DNA from: Anaerolineae bacterium
Lineage (GTDB): Bacteria > Chloroflexota > Anaerolineae > Anaerolineales > Villigracilaceae
Direction of reading: 5' to 3'
Assembly (NCBI GenBank): GCA_022013685.1
Contig: JAKLPV010000054.1
Coordinates: 62,001 to 126,000 of the forward strand
DNA: 64,000 bases
The translations under genes were made by a program, and so were the position numbers. The notes beneath the pieces were generated by a model that made no database searches, was not told where the DNA came from, and was given only the letters and a program-made list of their open reading frames with translations. Of the stretch, positions 25,269 to 34,561 are shown one piece after another; within the stretch, counting starts at the first letter, position 1, and each line of letters starts with the position of its first letter.

Positions 25269-25828
25269 TAATGGCTCTCCTTTAGCAAGTTCTCGATTCG
25301 CGCGCGTAGCAGAGCTTCGTCCATTGGCCCGCCGACAACCACCTCGCGGATGATCCCATCACGGCCTACGAAAAATGATGTAGGCAGCGATAGCACCCGG
25401 TACAGCCGCGTGACATCTCCTTGCTGGTCGAGCAGGATTGGGAAGGTCAGCCCGTATTCTACGATGAACGGGTCGAGATTGGCAAAGGTATCCTGTGCGG
25501 TTGAGTTCACTGCCAGGATTTCGAGCCCCTGCTCGCGGTATTCTTCATAAATGCGCTGCATGGCGGGCATTTCGGCCCGGCAAGGCGGGCACCAGGTTGC
25601 CCAGACGTTGATCAGCACGGCTTTGCCGCGTAAATCATCCAGGGCCATCTCGCGCCCATCCAGTGTGGACAGTGTAAAAGCGGGTGCGAGGAAACCGGCC
25701 TGTGGCGCGGGAATTAAACCGGCAGTTGTCGCGCCTTCGGGGGCGCGCGAGAACCAGATCCAGCCCAGCGCCAGGGTTAGCGCCAGCAAACTTAACCAAT
25801 TATGTCGAAACTGTTGCGCAAAATTCAT
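25268..25828 (-). CDS. Membrane-anchored thioredoxin-fold protein (TlpA/ResA-like)
   Basis: The protein has 186 aa. One N-terminal anchor helix (about 12-28) and a TlpA domain with NVWATWCPPCRAEMP containing the redox CxxC. The cis-Pro region is VLSLPTSFFVGRDG. It is probably an extracytoplasmic thiol reductase, for example in cytochrome c maturation or in repair of secreted thiol proteins; no ccm/ccs genes are present to decide. Its stop overlaps the lgt-like start. Confidence 0.88.
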   Translation of the reverse strand: MNFAQQFRHNWLSLLALTLALGWIWFSRAPEGATTAGLIPAPQAGFLAPAFTLSTLDGREMALDDLRGKAVLINVWATWCPPCRAEMPAMQRIYEEYREQGLEILAVNSTAQDTFANLDPFIVEYGLTFPILLDQQGDVTRLYRVLSLPTSFFVGRDGIIREVVVGGPMDEALLRARIENLLKESH

Positions 25829-25881
25829 TTTGCCTCTATAGTATTAAAGTAAACAAATTCTACCTGATTTGATGCGCAGCC

Positions 25882-26643
25882 ATGCTATTTGATACCCACA
25901 TCTTTGTCGGAGTTGACCCATCAGGAGGGCGAAAACCCTTCACCTATGCTGCTTTCGATGCGCAGGGTCGTTTGCTGACCCTGGCCGATGGCGTAATGGA
26001 CGATGTCCTGGCTTACCTGGGCGGACAGCAAGAAGCGTTGGTGGCGGTTAATGCCCCCCTGCGACCTAACAGCGGGCTTGTCCGCGAAACCCGGCAAAGC
26101 CTGCCGCTGCTGCACCAGTCGGGCCGCGCCCAGGATATGCGCCTGGCGGAACACAGCCTGCGCGAACGGGGGATCAACGTCGCGGCAACCCCGGCCCGCC
26201 GTGAATACTGTTCTGCCTGGGTACAGGATGGGTTTGACTTTTACCGTCGTATGGCCGAGCTTGGGTACCAACCCCACGCGCAAGGAAAACTCGCCCGCAT
26301 CTTCCGCGAAACTCACCCCCAGGCCTGCTTCGCTGTTTTGCTGGGACAACTGCCGCTCTCACGTTCCAGTCTGGAGGGGCGCTTGCAGCGTCAGTTGATC
26401 CTCTACGAGCAAGGACTGCGTATCCGTGACCCGATGGATTTTTTTGAAGAGCTGACCCGCCATAAACTACTCAAGGGCTATTTGCCCCTCGACTTGCTCT
26501 ATACCCCCGAACAACTCGATGCCCTGGCCGCTGCCCACACAGCCTGGTTGGCAGGCACAAAACCATTTGAAACCAGTCTTATTGGCGACCCGGAAGAGGG
26601 ACAAATCACACTGCCCGCCAGCGAGCTGAAATCAAAATATTAG
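25882..26643 (+). CDS. DUF429-family protein
   Basis: The protein has 253 aa. The opening VGVDPSGGRKPFTYAAFD, with a conserved Asp, and the middle ETHPQACFAVLLG fit the DUF429 family, an RNase H-like fold predicted to be a nuclease. ARREYCSAWVQDGFDFYRRM is also family-like. No experimental role is known to me. It is followed after 10 nt by the two PPK2 genes and may be in one transcript with them. Confidence 0.75.
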   Translation: MLFDTHIFVGVDPSGGRKPFTYAAFDAQGRLLTLADGVMDDVLAYLGGQQEALVAVNAPLRPNSGLVRETRQSLPLLHQSGRAQDMRLAEHSLRERGINVAATPARREYCSAWVQDGFDFYRRMAELGYQPHAQGKLARIFRETHPQACFAVLLGQLPLSRSSLEGRLQRQLILYEQGLRIRDPMDFFEELTRHKLLKGYLPLDLLYTPEQLDALAAAHTAWLAGTKPFETSLIGDPEEGQITLPASELKSKY

Positions 26644-26653
26644 CGGAGTCTTC

Positions 26654-27412
26654 ATGCTCGATTACATCAACCTTGATCTCGCTGTTCCCAAAGAAGAATA
26701 TCACAGCCGTATCAGTGACCTGCAACAGCGTTTATACGAACTCGAACACGCTGTATTTGACGCCAAAATACCGGTTATGATCGTTTTCGAGGGTTGGTCG
26801 GCTTGTGGAAAAGGGCGGCTTATCCAAATCCTGGCTGAACGCATGGATCCGCGCGGATTTCGCGTTGTGCCCATTACCCCGCCGCGTACCGCCGAAACCC
26901 ACTACCCCTGGATGTGGCGTTTCTGGCTTAAAATCCCGGCTCGCGGACAAATTGTTGTCTTTGATACTTCCTGGTACCAACGTGTTCTGCGTGATCGTAT
27001 CAGCAAAACCATCACCAAAGATGAACTTCGCCGTGCTTATCAGGAAATCGCCGAGTTTGAAGAGCAGCTTGCCGCTGACAGCACCGTTATCCTCAAGTTC
27101 TGGTTGCACATCAACAAGGATGAGCAGCGCAAGCGTTTTAAAAAATTACTCACCGACAAGCTGACGGCCTGGCAGGTCGGCGAGTCGGATCGTTTTCAGC
27201 ACAAGAAATACAATAAATTTTCCCAGGCTGTTGAAGATATGCTTGCCCGCACCGATTCGCCCCACGCCCCGTGGACGATCGTTGAAGCCAATAACCGCTA
27301 TCACGCCCGCATCAAGGTTTTTGAAACCATCATCAGTTCTATGGAAGCCAGCTTGCCGCCTGAGGCCCTCCTGCGCAGCCGCGAAGAAATGAGGGGAGCT
27401 GTCGATGCTTGA
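26654..27412 (+). CDS. PPK2-family protein, degenerate partner copy
   Basis: The protein has 252 aa, one PPK2 domain. Walker A is present as GWSACGKGRLI. The Walker B block reads DTSWYQRVL, where active PPK2 enzymes have DRSWYGR; the Arg is lost. PPK2 enzymes move phosphate between polyphosphate and nucleotides. In the known polyphosphate:AMP phosphotransferase (Pap), two PPK2 domains are fused and the first is inactive; this gene looks like that first domain as a separate polypeptide. It overlaps the next gene by 8 nt. Confidence 0.85.
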   Translation: MLDYINLDLAVPKEEYHSRISDLQQRLYELEHAVFDAKIPVMIVFEGWSACGKGRLIQILAERMDPRGFRVVPITPPRTAETHYPWMWRFWLKIPARGQIVVFDTSWYQRVLRDRISKTITKDELRRAYQEIAEFEEQLAADSTVILKFWLHINKDEQRKRFKKLLTDKLTAWQVGESDRFQHKKYNKFSQAVEDMLARTDSPHAPWTIVEANNRYHARIKVFETIISSMEASLPPEALLRSREEMRGAVDA

Positions 27413-28112
27413 GAAACTTGATCTGTCCCAGAAAATATCGCGCGATGAATACGAAAAATGGCTTAAAATCTTGCAGGCAGACCTGCACCAATTGGCTTAT
27501 CAGGTATATTTGCAAAAAATCCCGGTTGTACTCATTTTTGAGGGCATGGATGCCTCCGGCAAGGGCGGAAGCATCAAGCGCCTGACCGAAAAAATGGACC
27601 CGCGCGGCTATGTCGTTTGGCCGATTGCCGCCCCGCATGGCGACGATCGCGAGCGCCACTACCTTTACCGTTTCTGGCGCCGGATTCCTGAACAAGGCCA
27701 GATCGCCATTTTTGACCGTTCCTGGTATGGACGCATCCTGGTCGAGCGCCTTGAAGGATTTTGCAGCGAAGAAGCCTGGAAGCGCGCCTACAGCGAGATC
27801 AACCAGTTCGAGCGTCAGATGACCGATTTTGGCGCAGTTATTTTTAAGTTCTGGATGCAGATCAGCAAGGAAGAACAACTGGAGCGTTTCAAGGAGCGTG
27901 AGCGCACCAACTACAAAAGCTGGAAAATTACCGATGAAGATTGGCGCAACCGCGCCAGGTGGGAGGATTACCAGGTTGCCGCCCAGGATATGGTGCTCAA
28001 GACCAGCACCCCCAACGCCCCCTGGACATTGGTTGAAGCCAACGATAAACTCTATTCGCGTATCAAAGTCTTGCGCACCGTTGCCGAGAAACTAAGACGT
28101 GCGTTAAAATAA
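27405..28112 (+). CDS. Polyphosphate kinase 2, probable polyphosphate:AMP phosphotransferase active subunit
   Basis: The protein has 235 aa. All PPK2 motifs are intact: Walker A GMDASGKGGSI (about 47-57), KMDPRGY, Walker B FDRSWYGRILVERLEGF (about 104-120), and the lid with basic residues around FKERERTNYKSWK. It overlaps the degenerate copy by 8 nt, so the two are made together, probably as a heteromer matching the fused Pap enzyme. It would phosphorylate AMP (or ADP) with polyphosphate as donor. Confidence 0.88.
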   Translation: MLEKLDLSQKISRDEYEKWLKILQADLHQLAYQVYLQKIPVVLIFEGMDASGKGGSIKRLTEKMDPRGYVVWPIAAPHGDDRERHYLYRFWRRIPEQGQIAIFDRSWYGRILVERLEGFCSEEAWKRAYSEINQFERQMTDFGAVIFKFWMQISKEEQLERFKERERTNYKSWKITDEDWRNRARWEDYQVAAQDMVLKTSTPNAPWTLVEANDKLYSRIKVLRTVAEKLRRALK

Positions 28113-28165
28113 ACCCTGAGAAAAACGTCGCATAGCCGCCAGACGATTTTACAGGTACCACTCCA

Positions 28166-29437
28166 ATGCCCATCACCCCCATACAGGCCGTTCAAAAGGC
28201 CTACACAGCCCTGCAAAGCGGCGACAAGCACAATGCCCGTCATTGGGCTGTTTTCGCTGTCCAGGCTGCTCCTGGGCTTGAGGAAGCCTGGTTAATATTG
28301 GCTGCGTGCTCTACGCCGCGTGCCAGCCTGGCCTACCTGCAACGCGCCCTCGAGATCAACCCGGCCAGCCAGCGCGCCCGCCAGGGCATTCACTGGGCAC
28401 GCAAACGGCTGGTTGCCGAGCAGCGCGCCAAACGCCAGGTTGCCAAACCCCAGCCTGCGCCCCGCCAAAAGCCGAAAAAGAAACCTTTTAGGTGGATTTG
28501 GGCGACTCTTACCTTGATGGTGCTCGCCGCTTCGCTGGCTTTTGTCTCGCTTGGATTTGGTTCTGCCCGCGCAGACTTGCCCCAGCCTGTGGCCGCCCAT
28601 ATCTGGGCTGACTCTACGCTGACGAGGGCCGAGCCAACCCTTTACGCATCGCCCGTTATTGACGTATTTCCAACGCCGAAGCTGCAATCACCTACCCCGG
28701 CGGACTTGGCATCTGCTGCCGATACGGCCCCGGCAACAGAATCCCCCGCCCCGACGGAAGTGGAATCCGCGCTGCCGCAACCTACCGAAACGGCGACCCA
28801 GGCTCTTCCTCCAACAGCGACCCTGGCTTATGAGCCTCCCACCCCTACGAATTTACCCGTCACCCCAACAGCGGAACCAACCAGCGTTGTCCATATCGTA
28901 CAAGGTGGCGAAAGCGCCGAGAGTATTGCCGTCTGGTATGGCATCGAGGTGTCCGTACTGTTGGCTGCCAACGGCCTCGAAACTACCGACCAGATCCAAC
29001 CCGGCTTCGAGCTGATTATTCCGCCTGTTGAGTATGTTGCCCCGCCGCCATCCTATTCGTCTGAAAAGCTGATCCTGGTCGATATTTCTGAACAGCATCT
29101 TTACGCTTACCAGGGTGAAGAGTTAATTTATAGTTTTGTCGCTTCGACCGGTATGGGCAACTCGACTCGTGTCGGTACTTTTGAAGTTCTGGATAAAATT
29201 CCGAGCGCCTACGGTGCAACCTGGAATATTTGGATGCCGAGTTGGATGGGCATTTACTGGTCAGGGCATTTGGAAAACGGTATTCATGCCCTGCCGATCT
29301 TACCGAACGGCGCGACTTTGTGGGCGGGATACCTGGGCACGCCGATTTCTTATGGTTGTGTAGTTTTGGGCAGTTACGAAGCTCAATTGCTCTATGATTG
29401 GGCTGAAGTGGGGACAACGGTTCAAATTCAGTGGTAA
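28166..29437 (+). CDS. Membrane-anchored LysM L,D-transpeptidase (YkuD)
   Basis: The protein has 423 aa. Residues 5-85 form TPR-like helices in the cytosol (AVQKAYTALQSGDKHNARHWA), 110-130 a membrane helix, 140-245 a Pro/Thr/Ala-rich linker, 248-293 a LysM domain (VHIVQGGESAESIAVWYG), and 305-423 a YkuD domain with GIHALP and SYGCVVLGSYEA. The nucleophile Cys and the first His are present, but the usual SHGCVR is SYGCVV, without His and Arg. It would cross-link peptidoglycan through meso-diaminopimelate or attach proteins to the wall. Confidence 0.87.
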   Translation: MPITPIQAVQKAYTALQSGDKHNARHWAVFAVQAAPGLEEAWLILAACSTPRASLAYLQRALEINPASQRARQGIHWARKRLVAEQRAKRQVAKPQPAPRQKPKKKPFRWIWATLTLMVLAASLAFVSLGFGSARADLPQPVAAHIWADSTLTRAEPTLYASPVIDVFPTPKLQSPTPADLASAADTAPATESPAPTEVESALPQPTETATQALPPTATLAYEPPTPTNLPVTPTAEPTSVVHIVQGGESAESIAVWYGIEVSVLLAANGLETTDQIQPGFELIIPPVEYVAPPPSYSSEKLILVDISEQHLYAYQGEELIYSFVASTGMGNSTRVGTFEVLDKIPSAYGATWNIWMPSWMGIYWSGHLENGIHALPILPNGATLWAGYLGTPISYGCVVLGSYEAQLLYDWAEVGTTVQIQW

Positions 29438-29521
29438 AACGTATAGAAAACGGGGCTTGTAATCTGCGGACATTGGGCTATACTTCGGCCTTGATTTTTA
29501 TTAATCAAGGAGAAAACATTC

Positions 29522-30676
29522 GTGAATACACCCACCCCTGCACAAGAGCCAGAAAAGCCTCCCAGTAGTGTTCGCCCGGAACGTCCCTGGCGCGTTGCCG
29601 TGCTTGCCAACGTTAAGGAAGATGATTCCGCCCTTCCCGATGGCGTTGCCGCCGATGCATTGGCAGACTATGACCATATTGAGACGGTCCAGGCGATTCA
29701 GGCCGCAATTGAAAGTGATGGACATTCCACCGTTTTTGTTCCGGCAGACCACAATCTCCCCTACACACTAAAAGAAATTCAACCTGATATTTGCTTCAAC
29801 ATTGCCGAAGGCCTGGGCGGCGACGCCCGCGAGGCCCAAACCCCGGCCCTGTTGGAGATGCTGCGCATTCCGTATACCCACTCGCGGGTGATGGCGAATG
29901 CGATTGCGCTCGACAAGACCCTGACCAAGCGCCTGTGGCGTGACCGCCGCCTGCCGGTTGCGCCGTTCCAGGAGTTTATCGTTGGTGACGAGTCCCTGCG
30001 GCCCGAATTGCGTTTCCCGCTCTTTGTCAAACCGGCCCGCGAGGGAACCGGAATGGGTGTTGATTTGAAGGCAATTGTCCACAATGAGACCGAGTTGCGC
30101 GAACGTGTTCAATATATCGTTCAGGTTTATCGCCAACCGGCCTTGGTCGAGACCTTTCTTTCGGGGCGCGAGTTCACTTGCGGCCTGGTTGGTCGTTGGG
30201 ATGCCGTGCGCTACTCACGCCACCCAGAGTGGTATACCGAGAAACACGGCTATCACGTTTTTCCGGTATTGGAACTCGACAGTTCACGTTCGGTCACGCC
30301 AGGGGTTTACAGCCAGGCCTCCAAATCGAAGGCGGTTGGTGAAGATGGCGCGCCAGGATACTTTTGCCCGGCAGATATTTCTCCTGAACTGACGCGCAAG
30401 ATACAATCGCTGATTGTCAAAGCCCACATGGCGATCAAGGCCATTGATGTTTCGCGCACAGATATTCGCTTGAATCATGAAGGCGAGCCGGTGCTGATCG
30501 AGATCAACCCGTTGCCCGGCCTGACCGCCGGTTACAGCGACCTGTGCCTGGAAGCGGCTGCCGAGGGCATTTCCTACGAAGACCTGATTCTGGAAATCCT
30601 GTATCTGGGCGCCAGCCGCTGGGGGTTGTTGCAAGGGCGTGAGATGCCTGAAAGGATGAAACGGACCAGGAAATAA
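29522..30676 (+). CDS. D-alanine--D-alanine ligase-like ATP-grasp protein
   Basis: The protein has 384 aa with a GTG start behind AAGGAG. After a Pro-rich N-terminus, the fold follows Ddl: CFNIAEGLGGDAREAQTPALLEML in parts, LDKTLTKRLWRDRRLPVAPF, the ATP-binding FVKPAREGTGMGVDL, ETFLSGREFTCGLVG and the Mg-binding end VLIEINPLPGLTAGYSDL. It is longer and more divergent than housekeeping Ddl, so it may ligate other amino acids. It lies beside an L,D-transpeptidase, which fits a role in wall synthesis. Confidence 0.82.
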   Translation: MNTPTPAQEPEKPPSSVRPERPWRVAVLANVKEDDSALPDGVAADALADYDHIETVQAIQAAIESDGHSTVFVPADHNLPYTLKEIQPDICFNIAEGLGGDAREAQTPALLEMLRIPYTHSRVMANAIALDKTLTKRLWRDRRLPVAPFQEFIVGDESLRPELRFPLFVKPAREGTGMGVDLKAIVHNETELRERVQYIVQVYRQPALVETFLSGREFTCGLVGRWDAVRYSRHPEWYTEKHGYHVFPVLELDSSRSVTPGVYSQASKSKAVGEDGAPGYFCPADISPELTRKIQSLIVKAHMAIKAIDVSRTDIRLNHEGEPVLIEINPLPGLTAGYSDLCLEAAAEGISYEDLILEILYLGASRWGLLQGREMPERMKRTRK

Positions 30677-30707
30677 ACTGGCTGGCCCGAGCAAAGCTTA
30701 AAATAAG

Positions 30708-30735
30708 AGTCGCAGAGATTTTGTCCTCTGCGACT
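30708..30735. terminator. Shared hairpin between ddl-like gene and psuG
   Basis: AGTCGCAGAG and CTCTGCGACT form a 10-bp stem around an 8-nt loop. On the minus strand the stem is followed by CTTATTTT, so it can end the psuKG transcript; the plus-strand side lacks a T-run. Confidence 0.65.
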
Positions 30736-30759
30736 TCATGATTCTGTTGCAATAGCAGC

Positions 30760-31692
30760 TCAAGCCATTTTTTGCGTCTTTTTCGACATCTCCACTGCAA
30801 TTTTCCCTGCCAGCGCGGCATTGTTTTTCAGCAGGGCCAGGTTCGCCTGCATGGACTTGCCGCCGGTCAATTCCTTGACCCGCCCGAGCAGGAAAGGTGT
30901 CAGTTTTTGACCGCCAATGCCTTGTTCGATGGCCTCGCGCGAGGCCTGCTCCTCGGCGGGGATGACTTCTTCGGCGGGCAGGGCGTCTGCGGCGGGAACC
31001 GGTTGGCAGACCAGCACCGCGCTTTTCATGCCCAGCGCCCAGTGGCTTTCGGCAAAACGGACAATTTCGGCCGGTGAATCGAGCCGGACGCTGACTGGCA
31101 GCTTTCCGGGCGGCGAGAAAAATTCGGGGAAGGTATCTGTTCCGTAACCAACGACTGGCACGCCCATGGTCTCAAGATATTCGAGCGTGGCGGGCAGGTC
31201 AAGGATTGACTTGGCTCCGGCGCAGACCACGATCATGGGGATTTCGGCCAGCGCTTTCAGGTCGGTTGAAATATCCAGCCGCGATTCGCGGTGGACGCCG
31301 CCGATGCCGCCGGTGGCGAAGACCCGTATCCCGGTTTGGTGTGCGGCGAACATCGTCCCGGCGACGGTGGTGCCGCCCAACTTGTGCTGGAGGAGAGCCG
31401 TGGCAAAATCGCGCAGGCTGATTTTTAGGGCGTCCTCTGCTGCGGCAAGGCGTTCCAGGTCGGATTCGGCCAGCCCAACATGGATTTTGTCATCAAGGAT
31501 GGCGATTGTCGCCGGGGTTGCGCCCTGTTTACGGACGGCATTTTCCATATTCCGCGCCAGGGCCAGGTTTTCGGGTTGGGGCAGACCGTGAGTGATGACG
31601 GTTGATTCTAAGGCAACCAGTGCTGTTCCATGCTGGCGTGCGCGTATGACTTCATCGGCAAGATGATAGATCGGGGGAATTTTTGGGGTCAT
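30760..31692 (-). CDS. psuG: Pseudouridine-5'-phosphate glycosidase PsuG
   Basis: The protein has 310 aa. The N-terminal ALESTVITHGLPQPENLALA is the family hallmark, followed by PATIAILDDKIHVGL with the catalytic Lys region, and FATGGIGGVHRESRLDIS. It splits pseudouridine 5'-phosphate to uracil and ribose 5-phosphate. The start lies 9 nt after the stop of the PfkB kinase gene, together forming a complete pseudouridine salvage pair. No transporter is beside it. Confidence 0.94.
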   Translation of the reverse strand: MTPKIPPIYHLADEVIRARQHGTALVALESTVITHGLPQPENLALARNMENAVRKQGATPATIAILDDKIHVGLAESDLERLAAAEDALKISLRDFATALLQHKLGGTTVAGTMFAAHQTGIRVFATGGIGGVHRESRLDISTDLKALAEIPMIVVCAGAKSILDLPATLEYLETMGVPVVGYGTDTFPEFFSPPGKLPVSVRLDSPAEIVRFAESHWALGMKSAVLVCQPVPAADALPAEEVIPAEEQASREAIEQGIGGQKLTPFLLGRVKELTGGKSMQANLALLKNNAALAGKIAVEMSKKTQKMA

Positions 31693-31701
31693 AGGTGGGT
31701 T

Positions 31702-32646
31702 TTAGGATGAAAGTTCGTCGTAGAGTTTATCGAGCGAAAGCTCAGGGTAGACGGTTCCGGGGTGGCGCAGGGCCAGGGCGGCGGCCGCCGCTCCCAGCTG
31801 GGCGGCGTCGTCGATTTCGATGTTATTGAGCAAGGCATAGATGACGGCTGCGGTCAGGGCATCGCCCGCGCCGGTAGGGTCGTTGATCGTGGTATTGATG
31901 GCCGGAATATGCCCGCTGGTTTCAGATGTTGCGTAGCACAGACCAAATTCGGACATGGTAATCAGGGCAATATCTACACCGCGATTGACCAGGGCGCGGG
32001 CGGCGCGCTGGGCGGCGGCATTGTCGGCGGCTTCGAAAGATTGTCCGGTCAGGATGCACGCTTCTGCCACGCTTGGCACGATCAGCCGCAAACGGTTGAG
32101 GTACGGTTGCAGGCGCGGGGCCAGCGAACGGGTGGTGGGATCGGCGCAAACCGGCAGGCTGTAGCGCGCAGCCAGATCAAAGGCTGTTTCCAGGGTTGCC
32201 GGGGGTAGGTTTGCGTCTAGAAATAGCAGGCTGGCGTTTTCGAATAAATCCTGGTGATAGGTCAGGTAACTGGCGGTCAGCTCTGCAAGTATGCGCATAT
32301 CATCGAAGGCGTATTGCAGACGGCCTTTTTCGTTCAGCACTGCCATGTAGAAGCCGGTCGGGTAATTATCCACGCGATGAACGTGGGTCACATCCACGCC
32401 TGCCTGGCGGGTATAAGTGAGTATCTCGCCGCCGGGATGATCCCTGCCTGTAACGGCCAGCAGGCTGATGGGCTGTCCGAGGCGGGCCAGGTTTTCGGCT
32501 ACGTTGCGGGCTGCCCCGCCAAAGGAGGGGCGAATCTGGGCGGGATTGGATGTATCCATTTGCACATCCCCCTCGACCCGCGCAATGATATCCACGCCTG
32601 CCGCGCCAAGTACCAGCACAGTTTGCTCTTCAGGGTCTTTTTGCAT
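31702..32646 (-). CDS. psuK: PfkB-family kinase, probable pseudouridine kinase PsuK
   Basis: The protein has 314 aa. PfkB motifs: the Gly-rich PSFGGAARNVAENLARLG (about 39-56) and the catalytic NDPTGAGDALTAAVIYALL (about 246-264) with the base Asp in GAGD. On its own the substrate of a PfkB kinase is uncertain, but the neighbouring psuG makes pseudouridine the best guess. It has a moderate AAAGGGAA ribosome binding site and follows the SPFH gene pair after 10 nt. Confidence 0.9.
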   Translation of the reverse strand: MQKDPEEQTVLVLGAAGVDIIARVEGDVQMDTSNPAQIRPSFGGAARNVAENLARLGQPISLLAVTGRDHPGGEILTYTRQAGVDVTHVHRVDNYPTGFYMAVLNEKGRLQYAFDDMRILAELTASYLTYHQDLFENASLLFLDANLPPATLETAFDLAARYSLPVCADPTTRSLAPRLQPYLNRLRLIVPSVAEACILTGQSFEAADNAAAQRAARALVNRGVDIALITMSEFGLCYATSETSGHIPAINTTINDPTGAGDALTAAVIYALLNNIEIDDAAQLGAAAAALALRHPGTVYPELSLDKLYDELSS

Positions 32647-32656
32647 CAGATTCCCT

Positions 32657-34561
32657 TTACGCAGTCAATGGGACAAGCAGGTGGGCAAGGTTCTGTTGGT
32701 TTTGCTCGATGTCAATGAGTACGTCGGCGCTTGTTCCGGGCAACAGAATAACCTGGAATTGTGTGTGAATGTATAGTTCGCCGGGTTTCATGGTTATTTT
32801 TTGCGCGCCTGGCGGATTGAGGGTTGCGTTGAAGGTGTTGGCCGCAATCAAGAATTCAAGTTCGGAATTATCCTTAAAATCAAAGTTCACTGAATAAGGG
32901 ATATAGCCCGGAAGAGGCCGCGCAGAAAAGGCGACACCAATTGTATAAGCGATTGCGCCTTGAATGTCCACATCTGACCGGGACGTTGTTTTGATGCAGG
33001 CATAATAATCGCTGCCAATATCATGATATAGCAATAACCCCACCGCTTCAAGGGCGGTATTGATATTCTCCGGTATTTTTTGCTGGTGGTCTTCAAAATA
33101 TCTGCTAACGCCTCGCAGGTATCCCAGATAGTGTTCGAACAAGCCGTCTACGATTTCTTCGTCAGTTTTTTGCCCCTGTTGGGTGAGAACGTAATAGGCG
33201 TTGATCGGCAACTGATTAATCCGCTGTATCAGTGTTGAGGCGCGCGAGTCGTTGTATAACCGATTTAATTGTTCGGAGCCGCCAAGCCGCAAGTTTTCGA
33301 GGCTGGTTTTCCAAGCTTCAAGGTGATTTTCAGGAATAATTTCATTTGGCGTTTCCCAGGTGCCAACGCCAATCCAATTGACCTGCAAACCTTTGCCTTT
33401 CATAAAATTTTTGAAGGCGGCAGAACCAAACATGGCTTCTGCCAGGTTTGGCCGGGAAGTAAATGGAATGGCTTTAAGGGGGCTTTCATCCAGATTGTAG
33501 CCATCCTGCCCGGCCAGGGCCTGGGCGTCCTGGTGTATTTTTTCTGCGCGCTGCCGCAGCGCATCTTCTTCTGGTGAGCCAATGCTGGAGAAAAATTCGC
33601 TTAGCCCGCGCTGGTTAATAAAATTGGCAAATTCGATATTGATGCTGACAAACAACCCGCCTGGCAGGGGCCTTGTCCATTCAGGCGTTCTTTGTGGTTG
33701 CTTGCCTGGCGATACTGGCACGACTACGCCCTTGACCATTTTTTTGATGGCCTCTTCGTCGAAAGGATAAGGTAAATCGAGGCTCTTTTTCGCGTTTTCG
33801 CCGCGATAAATGCTGTAGGAGTATTGTATATCGCGGGCTTTTACAACGATGCCATCTTTGGAACGGGATGTGATTTCTTGCTTATCGACAATATCACGCA
33901 GGTCGATGCATTGACGCAGCCGCTCAAAGTCATCGATAACTGCGCGGCCATGCGGCATTTTGGTTGTCGGCCCGATGACGCGTATGCTGCCATCAGGCCG
34001 CTCGAATACAGCGGCGCTGTCGAGTTCGACAGTGACGTAGCCGGGGCCGCCAATTTGAACAATTGGCGAATCGTAATTGCTTTCGAGCAGGCGGCCTGCG
34101 CGCACTCGAACGGTTAGGTAATCTTCGGCAAAGGCGGCTTGTTTGATAAAACGACTGGCTACACTGGTTTCTTTTTCGAAAATATCGGCCAGATAAATTG
34201 CAGCAAAACGGTGAATCAGCATGTAAGGCGCAACGACTGCGATAACGTGGCGCAATACTTCGGGGTGCAAAAAGGTGCTGAATATAAAAATTCCCATTTG
34301 CATGATCAAAACGCTTGGATCGCCAGTACTGCTTGTCGTATTCAAGGTGGCAAACAGGCTTATCCAGCCATCCAGGTTGTTCAGTGTCAATACCCAGTAT
34401 GTGTAAAGCAAACCAAAACCGAGCCAGCGCACAGTATTACGGTATTGTCCGGCTGAATGGCTTAGGGAAAAGACCCAATTCAGTGCGGATTCAACAATCC
34501 CCCTGGCCCAGGCCAGGGCGCGGTCGAATTCAGATGGCTGCGCAAAAACCGGTATTGCCAT
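32657..34561 (-). CDS. Large membrane protein with SPFH-like region, partner of the next SPFH gene
   Basis: The protein has 634 aa. Two or three hydrophobic segments lie at about 45-65, 85-105 and 112-130. A beta-rich region with short SPFH-like features follows (YDSPIVQIGGPGYVTVELDSAAVFERPDGSIRVIG in parts; GIVVKARDIQYSYSIY), then helices and a C-terminal beta domain (about 560-630). I do not recognise a named family. ATG follows the stop of the upstream SPFH gene with no gap (TAAATG), so both are made together and probably form one membrane complex. Confidence 0.72.
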   Translation of the reverse strand: MAIPVFAQPSEFDRALAWARGIVESALNWVFSLSHSAGQYRNTVRWLGFGLLYTYWVLTLNNLDGWISLFATLNTTSSTGDPSVLIMQMGIFIFSTFLHPEVLRHVIAVVAPYMLIHRFAAIYLADIFEKETSVASRFIKQAAFAEDYLTVRVRAGRLLESNYDSPIVQIGGPGYVTVELDSAAVFERPDGSIRVIGPTTKMPHGRAVIDDFERLRQCIDLRDIVDKQEITSRSKDGIVVKARDIQYSYSIYRGENAKKSLDLPYPFDEEAIKKMVKGVVVPVSPGKQPQRTPEWTRPLPGGLFVSINIEFANFINQRGLSEFFSSIGSPEEDALRQRAEKIHQDAQALAGQDGYNLDESPLKAIPFTSRPNLAEAMFGSAAFKNFMKGKGLQVNWIGVGTWETPNEIIPENHLEAWKTSLENLRLGGSEQLNRLYNDSRASTLIQRINQLPINAYYVLTQQGQKTDEEIVDGLFEHYLGYLRGVSRYFEDHQQKIPENINTALEAVGLLLYHDIGSDYYACIKTTSRSDVDIQGAIAYTIGVAFSARPLPGYIPYSVNFDFKDNSELEFLIAANTFNATLNPPGAQKITMKPGELYIHTQFQVILLPGTSADVLIDIEQNQQNLAHLLVPLTA

